From the NCBI RefSeq assembly GCF_022340925.1, contig NZ_JAJDNA010000005.1:38156-102155 (forward strand): 64,000 nt of DNA. Direction: 5' to 3'. This DNA is from Thiocapsa sp. (GTDB lineage: Bacteria > Pseudomonadota > Gammaproteobacteria > Chromatiales > Chromatiaceae). The stretch's first letter is position 1. Each line of letters begins with the position of its first letter. Position numbers and translations under genes: made by a program. The notes below the pieces were generated by a model. That model had not been told where the DNA came from, did not search any database, and worked only from the letters and a program-made list of their open reading frames with translations. Of this stretch, positions 48,792 through 58,481 are shown piece after piece.

Positions 48792-50051
48792 ATGAGCATC
48801 ACGGCGGGCCTGGAGACCTATCTGGTCGGCGGGGCCGTTCGGGACCGCCTGCTCGGCCGTCCGGTGAATGAGCGCGATTTCGTGGTGGTCGGCGCGACCG
48901 CCGATGACCTGCTGACCCGCGGGTTCCGGCAGGTCGGCAAAGACTTCCCGGTCTTTCTCCACCCAGAGACCAAGGACGAGTATGCCCTGGCTCGCACCGA
49001 GCGCAAGACTGCGCCCGGCTACCACGGGTTCGCCGTCCACGCGGAGCCCGACGTCACGCTCGAGGCGGACCTTCAGCGCCGCGATCTCACCATCAATGCG
49101 CTGGCCGAGGATCCCTCCGGCGTCTTGATCGACCCTTACGGCGGGCTGGCCGATCTCAGGGCACGCGTCCTCCGGCACGTCTCGCCGGCCTTCGCCGAAG
49201 ACCCCGTCAGAATCCTGCGCGTCGCCCGTTTCGCCGCCCGCTTCCACGCCCTGGGCTTCGGGGTCGCCCCCGAGACGCTCGACCTCATGCGCTCGATGGT
49301 CGACGCCGGGGAGGTCGATGCCCTCGTGCCCGAGCGCGTCTGGCAGGAATGGGCGCGCGCGCTCGGGGAAGACCGTCCGTCGCGCTTCTTCGAGGTCCTG
49401 CGCGAGTGCGGCGCGCTCGCCCGTCTGCTGCCTGAGCTCGATCGGCTCTGGGGCGTGCCCCAACCCGCCAAGTGGCACCCTGAGATCGACACGGGTGTCC
49501 ATACGATGCTGGTGGTCGACATGGCCGCACGTCTCTCACCGCTGATCGAGATCCGCTTTGCGGCCCTCTGTCACGATCTCGGAAAAGGCACCACGCCTGC
49601 CGAGATCCTGCCGAGCCACAAGGGTCATGAGGAACGCGGCGTCGCCCTGCTCGAGTTCATCTGCGAGCGGTTTCCGATCCCCGCCCGGTTCCGTGAGCTG
49701 GCGCGGATCACCGCCCGCTATCACGGCCTCACCCACAAGGTCGACGAGCTGCGCGCGGCGACCGTCGTCGATCTGCTCGAGGGTGCCGACGCCTTCCGCC
49801 GTCCCGAGCGTTTCCATCGGATGCTGACCGCCTGCGAGGCGGACTATCGGGGCCGCACCGGCTATGCCGAGCGCGCCTACCCCCAGGGTGAGACCCTGCG
49901 GCGGCTGCACGCGGCCGCCGCCGCGGTGGACGTCGGCGCGATCGCCCGGGCCGCCGGCGAGCCGCGGCTCATCCGCCAACGCACACACGAGGCGCGCGTC
50001 GCGGCCGTGAAGACCGCCGGCGCGGGGCGCTCGCAGCGCCCGAGGTCCTAG
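48792..50051 (+). CDS. cca: Multifunctional CCA tRNA nucleotidyltransferase (class II, HD domain)
   Basis: This 419-residue enzyme adds or repairs the CCA end of tRNAs. It opens with YLVGGAVRDRLLGRPVNERDFVVVG, where RDF is changed from the usual RDWVVVG. The catalytic Asp pair is in the ERDF and DEYALARTERK segments, and RRDLTINALA follows. The C-terminal HD domain (LCHDLGKGTT, HKGHEERG) gives the phosphohydrolase activity of gammaproteobacterial Cca. Start is ATG at 48792. Length is normal. Confidence 0.95.
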   Translation: MSITAGLETYLVGGAVRDRLLGRPVNERDFVVVGATADDLLTRGFRQVGKDFPVFLHPETKDEYALARTERKTAPGYHGFAVHAEPDVTLEADLQRRDLTINALAEDPSGVLIDPYGGLADLRARVLRHVSPAFAEDPVRILRVARFAARFHALGFGVAPETLDLMRSMVDAGEVDALVPERVWQEWARALGEDRPSRFFEVLRECGALARLLPELDRLWGVPQPAKWHPEIDTGVHTMLVVDMAARLSPLIEIRFAALCHDLGKGTTPAEILPSHKGHEERGVALLEFICERFPIPARFRELARITARYHGLTHKVDELRAATVVDLLEGADAFRRPERFHRMLTACEADYRGRTGYAERAYPQGETLRRLHAAAAAVDVGAIARAAGEPRLIRQRTHEARVAAVKTAGAGRSQRPRS

Positions 50052-50086
50052 GAGCCTGACACGCCACAACCCAACTGCTGGCTCCC

Positions 50087-50738
50087 ATGTCCTTCACCCA
50101 AGGGCATGCTCTGCTTATCGGCGTCGGTACCCACCAACACGGGCCGCGGCCGAACGTCCCGATCACGGCCGCCGACCGGGCGCTGACCCTGCTCGGCAAG
50201 CCCGGCGCCGGCACCACCGGTGCCCTGTTGCTCCTGCACGGTCTGGATGAATGTGGCAGCAGCACCGCACGCGAACGGGCGCTGAGCGCGGTCAACGCGA
50301 TCATGCGCACCGCCGAGCCCAAGTGCCGCTTCCTGCTGACCGCCAGGCCCTATGCCTGACCTGGCGGGCCCGATCGCGAGCAGGGGGGACGCGAAGCGGG
50401 TGGCGACGATCGTCCGATATGAGGTCCCGGAGGACGAGATCAATGATGTCCCCACGCCGACCCCGGACTTCTACATCGCCCGCTATCCGGTCACCGTCGC
50501 CCAGTTTCGGGCCTTCGTCGAGGCGAGCGGCTTTGAGCCGGGCGACGCCCGCGCCTTGGCGGATCCGGACTCGCGACCCGTGCGTCATGTTGCCTGGCGC
50601 GAGGCGCTGGCCTACTGCCAATGGCTGCACCAGATGCTCGCCACCAACCTGGTCTCGGACGGATGCGCGGCGGCTCGGCTGGTGCGGCGCCGCCGGCATC
50701 AGCCCACAAGGCATGCCGAAAACCGGTTACGGCGATAA
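50087..50738 (+). pseudogene. Remnant of a caspase-NACHT-FGE (STAND-type) protein
   Basis: Three joined fragments can be read. First is the N-terminus of a caspase-like domain (MSFTQGHALLIGVGTHQH... VPITAAD). It runs directly into a NACHT/STAND P-loop-like LLGKPGAGT, which joins within a few residues to a Walker B-like LLLLHGLDEC and CRFLLTARPYA. In another frame (50352-50738) lies the N-terminal part of a formylglycine-generating-enzyme (FGE/SUMF1) domain (DFYIARYPVTVAQFRAFVEASGFEPGD, WREALAYCQWL). The P-loop Lys is lost and most of each domain is deleted. Intact proteins with this order are suspected conflict or cell-death NTPases. This copy cannot work. Confidence 0.7.
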
Positions 50739-50863
50739 CGCATGGCCGGCGCGAGGGGCCGTGGGCCGCCCATATCAGGGGGCGGCGCGGCACGCCTTCA
50801 TGCGCCGAGGCCTTCGCTCCCGCTTCTGCGGTCACGTCATGGTGGACGCGGCGCCTGACCAGG

Positions 50864-51865
50864 TCAGCCTCCAAAGCGGTACTGCACGACGACGTTCAGC
50901 AGGTAGATGGCCAAGAGGGTCAGGCTGGCCCAGCCGATGACGTGGCGGATGCGGTGCGGGCGATAGATGAGGCCGACCACCGCAACGCCGGTCATCATGA
51001 TGGCGGTGAAGGCGGAGGCCGAATGGGTCGGGGCCACATGCGCGAGCAGCGGCCCCGGCATGAAGAGAAGGTCGTCAACGGCCAGGATCGCGGTGTTGAA
51101 CAGATTGCTGCCGAGCAAGCCGCCGACCGCCATATCGAGCGCGCCAAGGCGTACGGCCGCGATCGTCACCACCACCTCCGGGAGCGAGGTGACCAAGGCG
51201 ATGAAGAGCGTGCCGACGAAACTCTCGTTCCACCCCATCTGCTCGGCGAGGGCACGCCCCACGAACGGGAGCGCGATGCCGGCGAGTACCACCACGACCC
51301 CGGCCAGCGCATAGCGAAGCGACGCCTGACGGAGCGTGATGTTGGGGTAGCTGTCCGGCTCCTTGTCGGCGAACTGACCGACATGGAGCTTTTCATAATG
51401 GAAGACGGTCCGCACGGCCATGGCATAGAGGACCAACAACACGACGCTGTAGGCCCCCACGTGCCGGAGGCCCATCGGCAGGCCGGCGAGGGACAGGACG
51501 AGACCGAGGCCGATCACGGCCAGCAGGATGACGCCAAACCCGGAGGAGACGAGGTGGCCCAGGCTTGCCGCCCGATAGACCCCGTCGGGACGGTTCAGGA
51601 CGTCGACCGCCACGAGGATCAGCAGATTGAAGGCACAGCTGCCCAAGATGTCGCCGGCGGCAATGTCCGGCGCCCCCACCACCGTCACCGAGCTGATGCC
51701 GGTGGCCAGCTCCGGGAGGGAGGTGACCGCGGCGATCAGAACGACACCGATCCAGGTGCCGCCCAGGCCTGTCTTGTCCGCAATCGCGTCTCCGTATCGC
51801 GTCAGCCGGGCGCCCGCGATGACGATCATGACAGTGCAGATCATAAACTCGAGCCAGGCGATCAA
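50864..51865 (-). CDS. Calcium/sodium antiporter (CaCA family, YrbG-like)
   Basis: This 333-residue protein has about ten membrane helices in two inverted repeats. Each has the alpha-repeat signature: VTSLPELATGISSV with GDILGSCAFNLLILV, and VTSLPEVVVTIAAVR with GGLLGSNLFNTAIL. The acidic Glu residues of both repeats, which bind Na+/Ca2+, are present. Start appears to be TTG at 51865. Exchanges Ca2+ (or another cation) across the inner membrane. Divergent from the kinase-like gene. Confidence 0.88.
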   Translation of the reverse strand: MIAWLEFMICTVMIVIAGARLTRYGDAIADKTGLGGTWIGVVLIAAVTSLPELATGISSVTVVGAPDIAAGDILGSCAFNLLILVAVDVLNRPDGVYRAASLGHLVSSGFGVILLAVIGLGLVLSLAGLPMGLRHVGAYSVVLLVLYAMAVRTVFHYEKLHVGQFADKEPDSYPNITLRQASLRYALAGVVVVLAGIALPFVGRALAEQMGWNESFVGTLFIALVTSLPEVVVTIAAVRLGALDMAVGGLLGSNLFNTAILAVDDLLFMPGPLLAHVAPTHSASAFTAIMMTGVAVVGLIYRPHRIRHVIGWASLTLLAIYLLNVVVQYRFGG

Positions 51866-52118
51866 GGCAAGGGCCTCGTTTGCCAGTGAGTGCCCGCGAT
51901 TCTAACGCGACGGCATGCTGTCTGTGCCGGGTTGATCGGCAGGCTGATTGCGGCCATCATCCGCAGCGCCGCCGCCCGTCCAGCCTCGGCTCGACCAATC
52001 GAGAGTGCAGGGCGGCTTCCTAGGGCCACGACACATCGCGGGCGCCGCTGCAACGCGTCGATGAACCTGGAGACAGGGTCCCTCCCCGAACGAACCCGTG
52101 TGATGGAGCCTAGATTGT

Positions 52119-53562
52119 ATGCACCCCAGACGCCGACACGCCGCGATCCTCCTGGCCGTCGCACTCCCGGGCGCCGTTCTGGCGACCGACAAGGTCGTCG
52201 GTGATCGCCACGCCTTCCGCTCGCCGAACGGCATCACCGAGACGTGTGTGGCCCTCGCCAAGATGCCTGGCGGCGTCTATTCGGTCGAGGACCTGGCGCA
52301 GGAGAAGGCGCTTTGCGCCCTCGACATCTACGACACCCATGTCGCCATCTGCCCGAAGCTCAAGAGCACGAGCCCCGGCACTTTCGTCTACGAGCTCACG
52401 CGCGGGCCTTTCACCAACGATCAGGGTGGGTTCGAAGCCAAGGTCTGCCCGCGTGGCGAGATCCTGGTCCCCGAGGCGGACGGGCCACCGGCTGGCTTTA
52501 AGGTGACCATGAACGCCAAGGGCACGAGCGGGACCTTTGCGAGCGCCTCGCTCCTCTACTATCACTTCGCACGCTATCTAGGCGCCTCGGTGCATGTTCC
52601 GGTCAGCGTCTACCGCAGCATCGACCGCGCGACCCACGAGCAGCGGGTCACCCGTCGCGGCCTGGAGCTGTCGGCGGGCAAAAAGGCGCTTGCGATGAAC
52701 CACGCGGCCTGGGAGGCGCTCGATGCGGTGGAGAAGGACCCCGCGGCCTACCCGGAAACCGACGAGCTCTTCACATCGGACCGCGGCCGCATTCACGGCG
52801 TTTTCCAGCATGTGCGGGGCAAGCGCTACGGGCCGGAGCTCAACGGCACGCGCAAGTCGGGTTGGGGCGAAGGCCAGAACCGTGACTTCCAGGAGACGGC
52901 GCCGTTCCTCGCCCTGCGCAGCGACAGGCCCCTCCAGGAGGCCATCGCGGAGGGGTTGGCGACGGCCCAACGCGACCCGGCGCTCAAGAGCGCGATGAAG
53001 GGCGGTGTCTCCAAAAAGCAGATAGCTTACTGGATGCAGGACCTCACGGAGATCACGCTGCTCGACTACATCTTCAGCCAGCAGGACCGGATCGGGAACA
53101 TCGACTACGTCACCGCCTGGCTCTGGGTCGAGGGGGGCAGGGTCAAGCAGCAGCAGGCCGAGGGAAACAGCCCCCCGGCGTCGATCGCCGGGCGCAAGCC
53201 ACTGCTCATCAAGCGGACTTGGCTCAACGACAATGATGCCGGGGGGGAAGATCAAGTACGCGAACTTTACCAAGAAGACCGCGATGCTGGAGAAGCTCCG
53301 CCATTACAACCCCGAGACCTATCGCCGGCTCATGGCCCTGGACAAGGACTTCAGGGAGCGCGGGAGGCTCTACGCCTATGCGCGCGCGACCTTCGGGCTG
53401 ACGGACCGGCAGCTCGCCCAGCTCGTGACCAATACGCACGGGGCGGCGGACATCCTGCGCGCCACCTGCAAGGACGGCAACCTCCGGTTTGACCTGGGCC
53501 CGGGTGCCTTGCTGATCACCCGGCAGGTGCCGGCGCCCGAGCTCGATTGCGCCAGCCCTTGA
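52119..53562 (+). pseudogene. Secreted protein with Fam20/HipA-like kinase motifs, interrupted by a +1 frameshift
   Basis: A signal peptide (HAAILLAVALPGAVLA) opens a protein of about 480 residues if the frame is repaired. ATG at 52119. LLYYHFARYLGASVHVPVSVYR (about 145-165) resembles the N-lobe helix of Fam20C/HipA/PI4K-like kinases. LLDYIFSQQDRIGNID (314-329) resembles their DRxxxN catalytic loop. KRTWLNDND (365-373) resembles the metal-binding Asp segment. The frame shifts in a run of seven G (53241-53247); with six G it continues GGKIKYANFTKKTAMLEKLR and ends at 53562. The kinase assignment is inference from short motifs. The last bases overlap the start of the phosphoesterase gene. Confidence 0.6.
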
Positions 53563-54689
53563 CCACGGCTGCCCCTTTACGCCCCTCGTTCGAACGGCGG
53601 CGTGCCGCCGGGGTCCGCGCCCTGCCTGCGATTCTCCGCTTCGCTGGCAGCACGACGCTGTTGCTGCTGGCTGCGCTGGGTCAGGCAGCGGCGGGCCCCC
53701 TGCGAGTCGCGGTGATCTCGGATCTTAACGGGTCCTACGGCTCCACCCGCTATGAGGCGAGCGTCGATCGGGCGCTTGAGCGCATCCTCGCGCTTAAGCC
53801 GGATCTGGTCATCAGCACCGGCGACATGGTGGCAGGTCAGCGCAAGCCGCACCTCACCAAGCCCGAGGTCGCGGCCATGTGGCAGGCCTTCCATGCGCAC
53901 GTGAGCGAGCCGCTTGCTGCCGCGGGCATCCCCTTGGCGGTGACTCCGGGTAACCACGACGGCTCGGCCTATGGTGGCTTCGAGGCAGAGCGGCGTATCT
54001 ATGGCGAGCAGTGGGGAGCGAGAAAGCCTGGTTTGCGCTTCCTGGACGATGCCCACTATCCGTTCTACTACGCCTTCGCGGCGGGCGACGCCCTCTTCAT
54101 CTCGTTGGATGCGACCACGGTTGGCGGCCTTCCCGGTGAGCAGATGGACTGGCTGAGGGACCTGCTCGAGCGGCACGGGGGCGATTACGCGCAGCGCGTG
54201 GTCTTCAGCCACGTGCCCCTGTAGCCCTTCGCCCAAGGGCGTGAGCGGGACTTCATCGGCGACCCCGAGCTGGAGCGGCAGTTGCGCCAGCGCGGCGTGG
54301 ACCTGTATCTCAGCGGACACCACCACGCTTTCTACCCCGGCCACGAGGACGGGGTGCACTACGTGAGCCAGTCCTGCCTCGGCGCCGGTCCGCGCAGACT
54401 GATCGGCAGCGCGGAGCGATCGCGGCGCAGCCTCACCCTGATCGAGCTTGACGGGCAGCAGATTCGGATCGCCGCCCTGCAATCCCCCTCCTTTACACGC
54501 CCTATCGACTGGGCCTGCCTACCCGTGCGCATCCGCTCCGAAACCGCGGAGTTGATTCGGGCCGACCTGGTCGATGGTGCGCTGGACGGAAGTCGGCAGG
54601 AAACCCCGCGGGGCGGGAAGGGGAGGGAGGGTTTCTCGCTCATCCGCCTCCGCCAGCCGGAAGACAGGGCGCCTCGGGGGCCGCATTGA
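53559..54689 (+). pseudogene. Secreted calcineurin-like phosphoesterase interrupted by an in-frame TAG
   Basis: A signal peptide (about 28-45, LLLLAALGQAAA) is followed by the metallophosphatase motifs: AVISDLNGSYG (metal site, normally DxH/DxN), STGDMV, TPGNHDG, and after the stop YLSGHHHAF. A TAG at 54222-54224 lies between FSHVPL and PFAQGRERDF; the same frame continues to 54689, about 375 residues in all. Homologues usually have Tyr there, so TAC/TAT to TAG is the simplest change. TTG at 53559 overlaps the upstream TGA (TTGA). Without readthrough the HxH metal ligands are missing and the product would be inactive. Substrate unknown. Confidence 0.75.
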
Positions 54690-54911
54690 CAAGCGCGGCC
54701 GCGGCTCTGCCCGCCCTCGCTGAACCGGCCTTTGCGGCCCCGTCCCGTGGACCCTGGCGCCTGAACGCATCACCGAGGCAGCCGGTCGGGGCTCACCGTT
54801 GGCGCCGTTTTGGAGCCGCGCGCGTTTCGTTGCTCGCCGATGTCCCGCGGATACGTCTTCTGGGACGGCGTCTGCGAAGCTTCGCTGCCTGACCGATCAC
54901 AGGACCGCGCC

Positions 54912-56247
54912 ATGGATGCTGTTCCAGCCCCCCGCCCGCTCGAGCGCTTCCTCAATATCTTCACCGAGGTCAGACGCGGCGAGGCGGCGTCGGCTCTCCT
55001 CCTAGCCCTGAATATCTTCCTCATCCTCACCGCTTATTACGTCCTCAAGCCGGTGCGGGAGGCGCTGATCCTGGTGGGGGGGCGCCGAGATCAAAAGCTA
55101 CGCCGCGGCGGGACAGGCCCTGCTGCTGCTGGCCGCCGTGCCCTTCTATGGTTGGCTCGCGAGCCATGTGCCGCGACGCCTGTTGATCAACGGGGTCACG
55201 CTTTTTTTCGCCGGCTGCCTGTTGGTGTTCTACGTCCTGGCGCATATGGAGGTACGCATTGGCGTGGTCTTCTTCCTCTGGGTCGGGATCTTCAATCTCA
55301 TGGTGCCGGCCCAGTTCTGGGCCTTCGCGAACGATCTGTATAGCCCCGAGGCCGGCAAGCGCCTGTTCGTGATCGTCGCCTTCGGGGCCTCTTTGGGCGC
55401 CGTCGCCGGCAGCTTCATCGACTCCGAGCTCATCGCCCCGCTCGGTGTCTACCAGCTCATGCTGGTGGCCGCCGGCATCCTGGCACTGAGTCTGGTCATC
55501 ACCAACGCGGTGGAGCAGATGGAGCGACGCCGCCCGATCGCAGCAGTCGCGACCGGAGCCGGTGCCGTCCAAGACGAGCCCCTGCGCAAGGGCGACGCCT
55601 TCGCGTTGGTTTTCCGCAGCCGTTACCTGCTGCTGATCGCGCTGTTGATGCTGGTGCTGAACTGGGTCAACACGACGGGCGAGTACATCCTGGGGCGAAC
55701 CGTGTTGTCGGCGGCGGAGCGGGCCGTCGCGCAGGGCACCGCCGGTGGGCTGACGGAGGAGGAATACGTCGGCGAGTTCTATGCCCGGTTCTTCACGGTG
55801 GTGAATCTGGCGGGGCTGCTGCTCCAACTCTTCGTGGTGTCCCGGGTGCTGAAGTACTTTGGTGTCGGAGTCGCGATCGTGATCCTCCCGCTCATCGCCC
55901 TCGGCGGCTATCTGATCGCGGCCTTCTACCCAGTCCTCGCGATGGTGCGCTGGGCCAAGACGGCGGAGAACGCCACCGACTACTCGGTGCAGAATACCGT
56001 GCGGCAGGTGCTCTTCCTCCCGACTACCCGCGAAGAGAAGTACAAGGCCAAGCAGGCCATCGACACCTTTTTCGTGCGGGCGGGCGACGTGCTCTCGGCG
56101 GCCCTCGTGTACGCTGGCACGAGCTGGCTCGCCTTGTCGACGCAGGGTTTCGCCCTGGTCAATGTCGTGCTGGTGACCGTCTGGCTCGGCATTGCCTTGC
56201 TGATTGGCCGGCAATACAAGCGTCTGACGGCTTCGTCCGGCTCGTGA
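54912..56247 (+). pseudogene. Npt1/Npt2-type nucleotide transporter (ATP/ADP translocase family), interrupted by a +1 frameshift
   Basis: The ATG at 54912 opens PRPLERFLNIFTEVRRGEAASALLLALNIFLILTAYYVLKPVREALIL, a typical N-terminus of bacterial Npt-family carriers. The frame breaks in a run of seven G (55076-55082). With six G it reads GGAEIKSYAAAGQALLLLAAVPFYGWLA and continues in the second frame to 56247, about 444 residues with 11-12 helices. YSVQNTVRQVLFLPTTREEKYKAKQAIDTFFVRAGD is diagnostic. In free-living bacteria these carriers have unclear substrates. The stop overlaps the next start (GTGA), so it is coupled to the symporter gene. Confidence 0.8.
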
Positions 56248-58439
56248 CCCCTGCCGATCCAGCCAGAATGAGTCCGGTTCTCGCCAGGCTGGCGCGCACC
56301 AGCCTGTCGAGCCGGATCCTCGTCGGACTCGCCCTGGGCGTCTTCGTCGGACTCTTTTTCGGTGAGCCGGCCGCGGCTCTGCAACCGCTTGCGGATGTCT
56401 ACATCCGGCTGATGCAGATGACGGTGCTGCCCTATCTGTTGATGGCGCTGATCGTCGGCTTCGGTCAATTGGAGGCCATTCAGGCGAAAAACCTGGCCTT
56501 GCGTGGCGGCGCGCTCTACTTGGTGACCCTACTTCTCGCGTTTGCGGTCGTCGCTGCGATGCCGGCCGCCTTCCCCAGCATGCAGAGCGCCACTTTCTTC
56601 AGTCATGCGCTCGAAGAGCCGCGCCAGCCCTTCTCGATCGCGGACCTCTACTTCACCGCGAACCCCTTCCATTCCCTCGCCAATGCCGTGGTGCCTGCGG
56701 TGGTGCTCTTCAGCACGATGATCGGGATCGGGCTCATCGGCCTGGAGGACAAGGAGTCCGTCCTGAAGGTCTTGCGGGTCTTCAACGCCTCGCTGGTGCG
56801 CATCACCCAGTTCGTCGTCGGACTCACGCCCGTCGGCGTGTTTGCGATCGGCGCGGTGACGGCGGGCACCATGGCGCCTGAGACCTTCGCTCGGCTCGAG
56901 GCCTATTTCCTCGTCCTGATCGCCGCTTCCCTGCTGCTCGCTTTCTGGATCCTGCCCTTGCTGGTGACGGCATTGACGCCCTTCACCTATCGGGAGGTGA
57001 TGGGCGTGGCGCGCGACGCCCTGCTGACCGCCTTCCTGGCGGGCAGCGCCTTCATCGTCCTGCCGATCCTGGTCGAGCGCACCAAGGCCCTGCTGCGCGA
57101 GCGTGGCCTGCTGAGCCCGGAGAGCGATTCTGCCGCGGACGTCCTGATGCCGATCCTGTTCAACTTCCCGAATGCGGGCCGGCTGCTGACTCTCCTGTTT
57201 GTCCCCTTCGCCGCCTGGCTGGCGGGCAGCGCGTTGACCTCCAGCGACTACTGGGTCCTGCTCGCGGCTGGCGTGCCGAGCTATTTCGCCAAGGCGCAGG
57301 TGGCGCTGCCCTTCCTGCTGGACCTGTTCGAGATCCCCCACGACCTGTTCCAGCTCTATATCCCTACGACCATCATCGGGGGCAAATTCGACTCCCTGGT
57401 GACGGCGATGAACCTGCTCACCTTCGCCCTGCTCGGCGCCGCGGCGATGGGCGGATTCCTGGTGCTGCGGCGCGCGGCGTTGATCCGCGCCGGCATCGCG
57501 ATCATCGCCGGTATCCTGGTCACCGTGCTTGCGGTCCAGCTGCTGCTGGGAGCTCTGATCGACACCGGGTATCACAAGGACGACGTCCTGAGGCGGATGC
57601 ACCTGGCGCGGCATGTGGCAGAGACGATCGTGCACAGGGACCGCTCCGGGGTCTTGTCCGACCTAACGACGCTGGAGCGTATTCGGGAGCGGGGCACGCT
57701 GCGGGTCGGTTACGAGCGTTCCAACTTGCCCTTCAGCTTCTTCAATGCTGAGGGACAGCTGGTCGGATTCGACGTCGAGCTCGCGGTCGCCCTCGCCGAG
57801 GCACTCGGGGTGACGGCCGAGTTCGTTCCCGTTGAATGGCCCGAGCTCGCCGCCGTGGTTGCCGACGGCCTGATTGACCTGATGCCGGGCGTCTGGTACC
57901 GGCCCTACTGGTTCTCCTCCCTGCGACTGAGCGAGCCCTACCACTACCAGACCATGGGGATCGCCGTGCGCGACGAGCGCCGGCACGAGTTCATGCGCAT
58001 CGAGGCGTTGCATCGCAGCCGGGGACTCCGGATCGGTATCCCGCTGGACCGATCCCAGGTCGCGTCCAGCATCGCCCGCTACTTCGGCAACACGCCGGTG
58101 GAGCTCGTCCCTCTGCCCACCGCGGTGCCGTTCTTCGAGGGGCGCCAAGGCGATCTCGATGGCTATCTGATGCCCGCCGAGGGGGCGTCGGCCTGGACCC
58201 TGCTGCATCCGCAGTTCACGGTTGCCGTGCCCCAGCCCGATCCCGTAAAGATCCCGACGGCGTTCGGTCTGCCGCTGGGCGCGCGCGACCTGGCCGAAGC
58301 CGTCGATGAGTGGGTGGTCTTCGCGACCAGCGAAGGTTCGGTGAAGCGCGCCCACGACTATTGGGTGCTCGGCCAGGGGGCGGAGGACCAAGCGCCGCGC
58401 TGGTCCATCCTGCGCGACGTGCTTGGCTGGGGCCCCTGA
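56244..58439 (+). CDS. DAACS-type dicarboxylate/amino-acid:cation symporter fused to a periplasmic solute-binding domain
   Basis: This 731-residue fusion has a GltP/DctA-like membrane domain at about 20-435 (VDVYIRLMQMTVLPYLLMALIVG, NPFHSLANAVVPAVVLF, PSYFAKAQVALPFLLDLF with a degenerate NMDGT-like region). A transmembrane linker follows (about 410-440). Residues about 470-725 are an SBP type 3 (amino-acid-binding) domain: LERIRERGTLRVGYERSNLPFSFFNAEGQLVGFDVELA is the family signature. GTG at 56244 overlaps the upstream stop; ATG at 56268 is an alternative. Symporters of this family normally work without a binding protein, so tethering one is unusual. Glutamate/aspartate-like substrates are likely (inference). 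Confidence 0.88.
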   Translation: MTPADPARMSPVLARLARTSLSSRILVGLALGVFVGLFFGEPAAALQPLADVYIRLMQMTVLPYLLMALIVGFGQLEAIQAKNLALRGGALYLVTLLLAFAVVAAMPAAFPSMQSATFFSHALEEPRQPFSIADLYFTANPFHSLANAVVPAVVLFSTMIGIGLIGLEDKESVLKVLRVFNASLVRITQFVVGLTPVGVFAIGAVTAGTMAPETFARLEAYFLVLIAASLLLAFWILPLLVTALTPFTYREVMGVARDALLTAFLAGSAFIVLPILVERTKALLRERGLLSPESDSAADVLMPILFNFPNAGRLLTLLFVPFAAWLAGSALTSSDYWVLLAAGVPSYFAKAQVALPFLLDLFEIPHDLFQLYIPTTIIGGKFDSLVTAMNLLTFALLGAAAMGGFLVLRRAALIRAGIAIIAGILVTVLAVQLLLGALIDTGYHKDDVLRRMHLARHVAETIVHRDRSGVLSDLTTLERIRERGTLRVGYERSNLPFSFFNAEGQLVGFDVELAVALAEALGVTAEFVPVEWPELAAVVADGLIDLMPGVWYRPYWFSSLRLSEPYHYQTMGIAVRDERRHEFMRIEALHRSRGLRIGIPLDRSQVASSIARYFGNTPVELVPLPTAVPFFEGRQGDLDGYLMPAEGASAWTLLHPQFTVAVPQPDPVKIPTAFGLPLGARDLAEAVDEWVVFATSEGSVKRAHDYWVLGQGAEDQAPRWSILRDVLGWGP

Positions 58440-58481
58440 TCCTGTCTCCACCGAGATCTGCTTTGGCCGGAGTGGACCGCG

